Source: CAVXFB01 sp963760935
GTDB lineage: Bacteria; Planctomycetota; Planctomycetia; Pirellulales; Thermoguttaceae
Length of the DNA stretch: 64,000 nucleotides
Assembly: GCA_963760935.1 (NCBI GenBank)
Contig: CAVXFB010000006.1
Span: 496,001-560,000 of the forward strand
Direction: 5' to 3'
Shown: positions 63,913 to 64,000 of the stretch, piece after piece
Position numbering within the stretch: position 1 is the first letter of the stretch
How the letters are laid out: the number at the start of each line of letters is the position of its first letter
Program-made: the position numbers and the translations under genes
The notes under the pieces: generated by a model
Seen by the model: only the letters and a program-made list of their open reading frames with translations
The model's database searches: none
What the model was told of the DNA's origin: nothing

Positions 63913-64000
63913 AAACGCCCGCCAAACCAGATGCTCGGCAACTTCTGGCCGCCTTGAGCGACCCCAATTCCCAAGGCAAGCTTCGACGCATTGACTTGCA
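63909..64000 (+). CDS. Start of a gene cut by the window edge
   Basis: A frame open from GTG 63909 to the end of the window (VKTPAKPDARQLLAALSDPN then SQGKLRRIDL). It overlaps the preceding stop by 4 bases, which suggests translational coupling. Too short to identify. Confidence 0.4.
   Translation, partial: MKTPAKPDARQLLAALSDPNSQGKLRRIDL

Noticed and set aside
1..64000. tRNA, rRNA, prophage, integrase or transposase genes
   Set aside because: I looked for cloverleaf-like ends, conserved rRNA cores and DDE/tyrosine recombinase motifs in the proteins and found none I could support.

Overview
The window reads as a chromosomal segment of a GC-rich Planctomycetota bacterium, most likely Pirellulales-like. 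The pointers are a LamG protein with a PEP-CTERM tail, a DUF1573 protein, a PilM/N/O-secretin cluster of planctomycete style, a secreted rhamnose-mutarotase-like protein beside a sodium symporter and a URO-D-like protein, many short planctomycete-type secreted proteins, and several kinds of palindromic intergenic repeats. I saw no rRNA, tRNA, CRISPR array, phage or transposase gene. Taxonomy is inferred from gene content.

Layout. 1-3602: an ABC-2-like membrane protein, an isochorismatase-family hydrolase and a PEP-CTERM LamG protein. 3902-6452: hslV and hslU, split by a toxin-antitoxin pair sitting between 20-bp direct repeats. 6824-17000: a KYDAP-repeat membrane protein, a 3-hydroxyisobutyrate-dehydrogenase-family enzyme, a phosphatase-like/tetraheme cytochrome fusion with a DUF1573 protein, a DUF4416 protein and a secreted beta-helix protein. 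16913-22375: proS, a YhaM-like HD nuclease and rnr. 22492-28364: the glycine cleavage operon gcvT-gcvH-gcvPA-(small membrane protein)-gcvPB with a lipoate/octanoate transferase-like gene. 28604-30571: an FHA protein, a small conserved protein and a zinc-ribbon membrane protein.

30646-47130 is one long minus-strand type IV pilus/type II secretion-like cluster: three prepilin-like proteins, a PilX-like protein, PilM, PilN, PilO, a PilP/GspC-like protein, secretin, TPR lipoprotein, histidine kinase, response regulator, STAS protein, GspE-type ATPase and GspF-type platform protein. 47372-48295 is nadC. 48459-56223 is the most unusual part: PspA/IM30, an AAA ATPase, a small helical protein, a membrane-anchored NitT/TauT-type binding protein fused to an OmpA peptidoglycan-binding domain, its ABC permease and ATPase, and a membrane-anchored coiled-coil protein. 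I infer an envelope-associated transport or stress system. 56275-59565 holds a URO-D-like protein, a rhamnose mutarotase and a sodium/solute symporter. 59923-64000 holds a small lipoprotein, an ECF sigma factor with a probable regulator, secreted small proteins, two DUF218 proteins and a gene cut by the window edge.

About ten genes carry a single small indel that breaks an otherwise good reading frame (for example gcvPB, the permease at 53295, the pilO-like gene, the TPR gene and the histidine kinase). Most lie in short G/C runs or a GC dinucleotide tract, so residual assembly errors are the simplest explanation; true pseudogenes cannot be excluded. I annotate these as single genes and say where the frame breaks.
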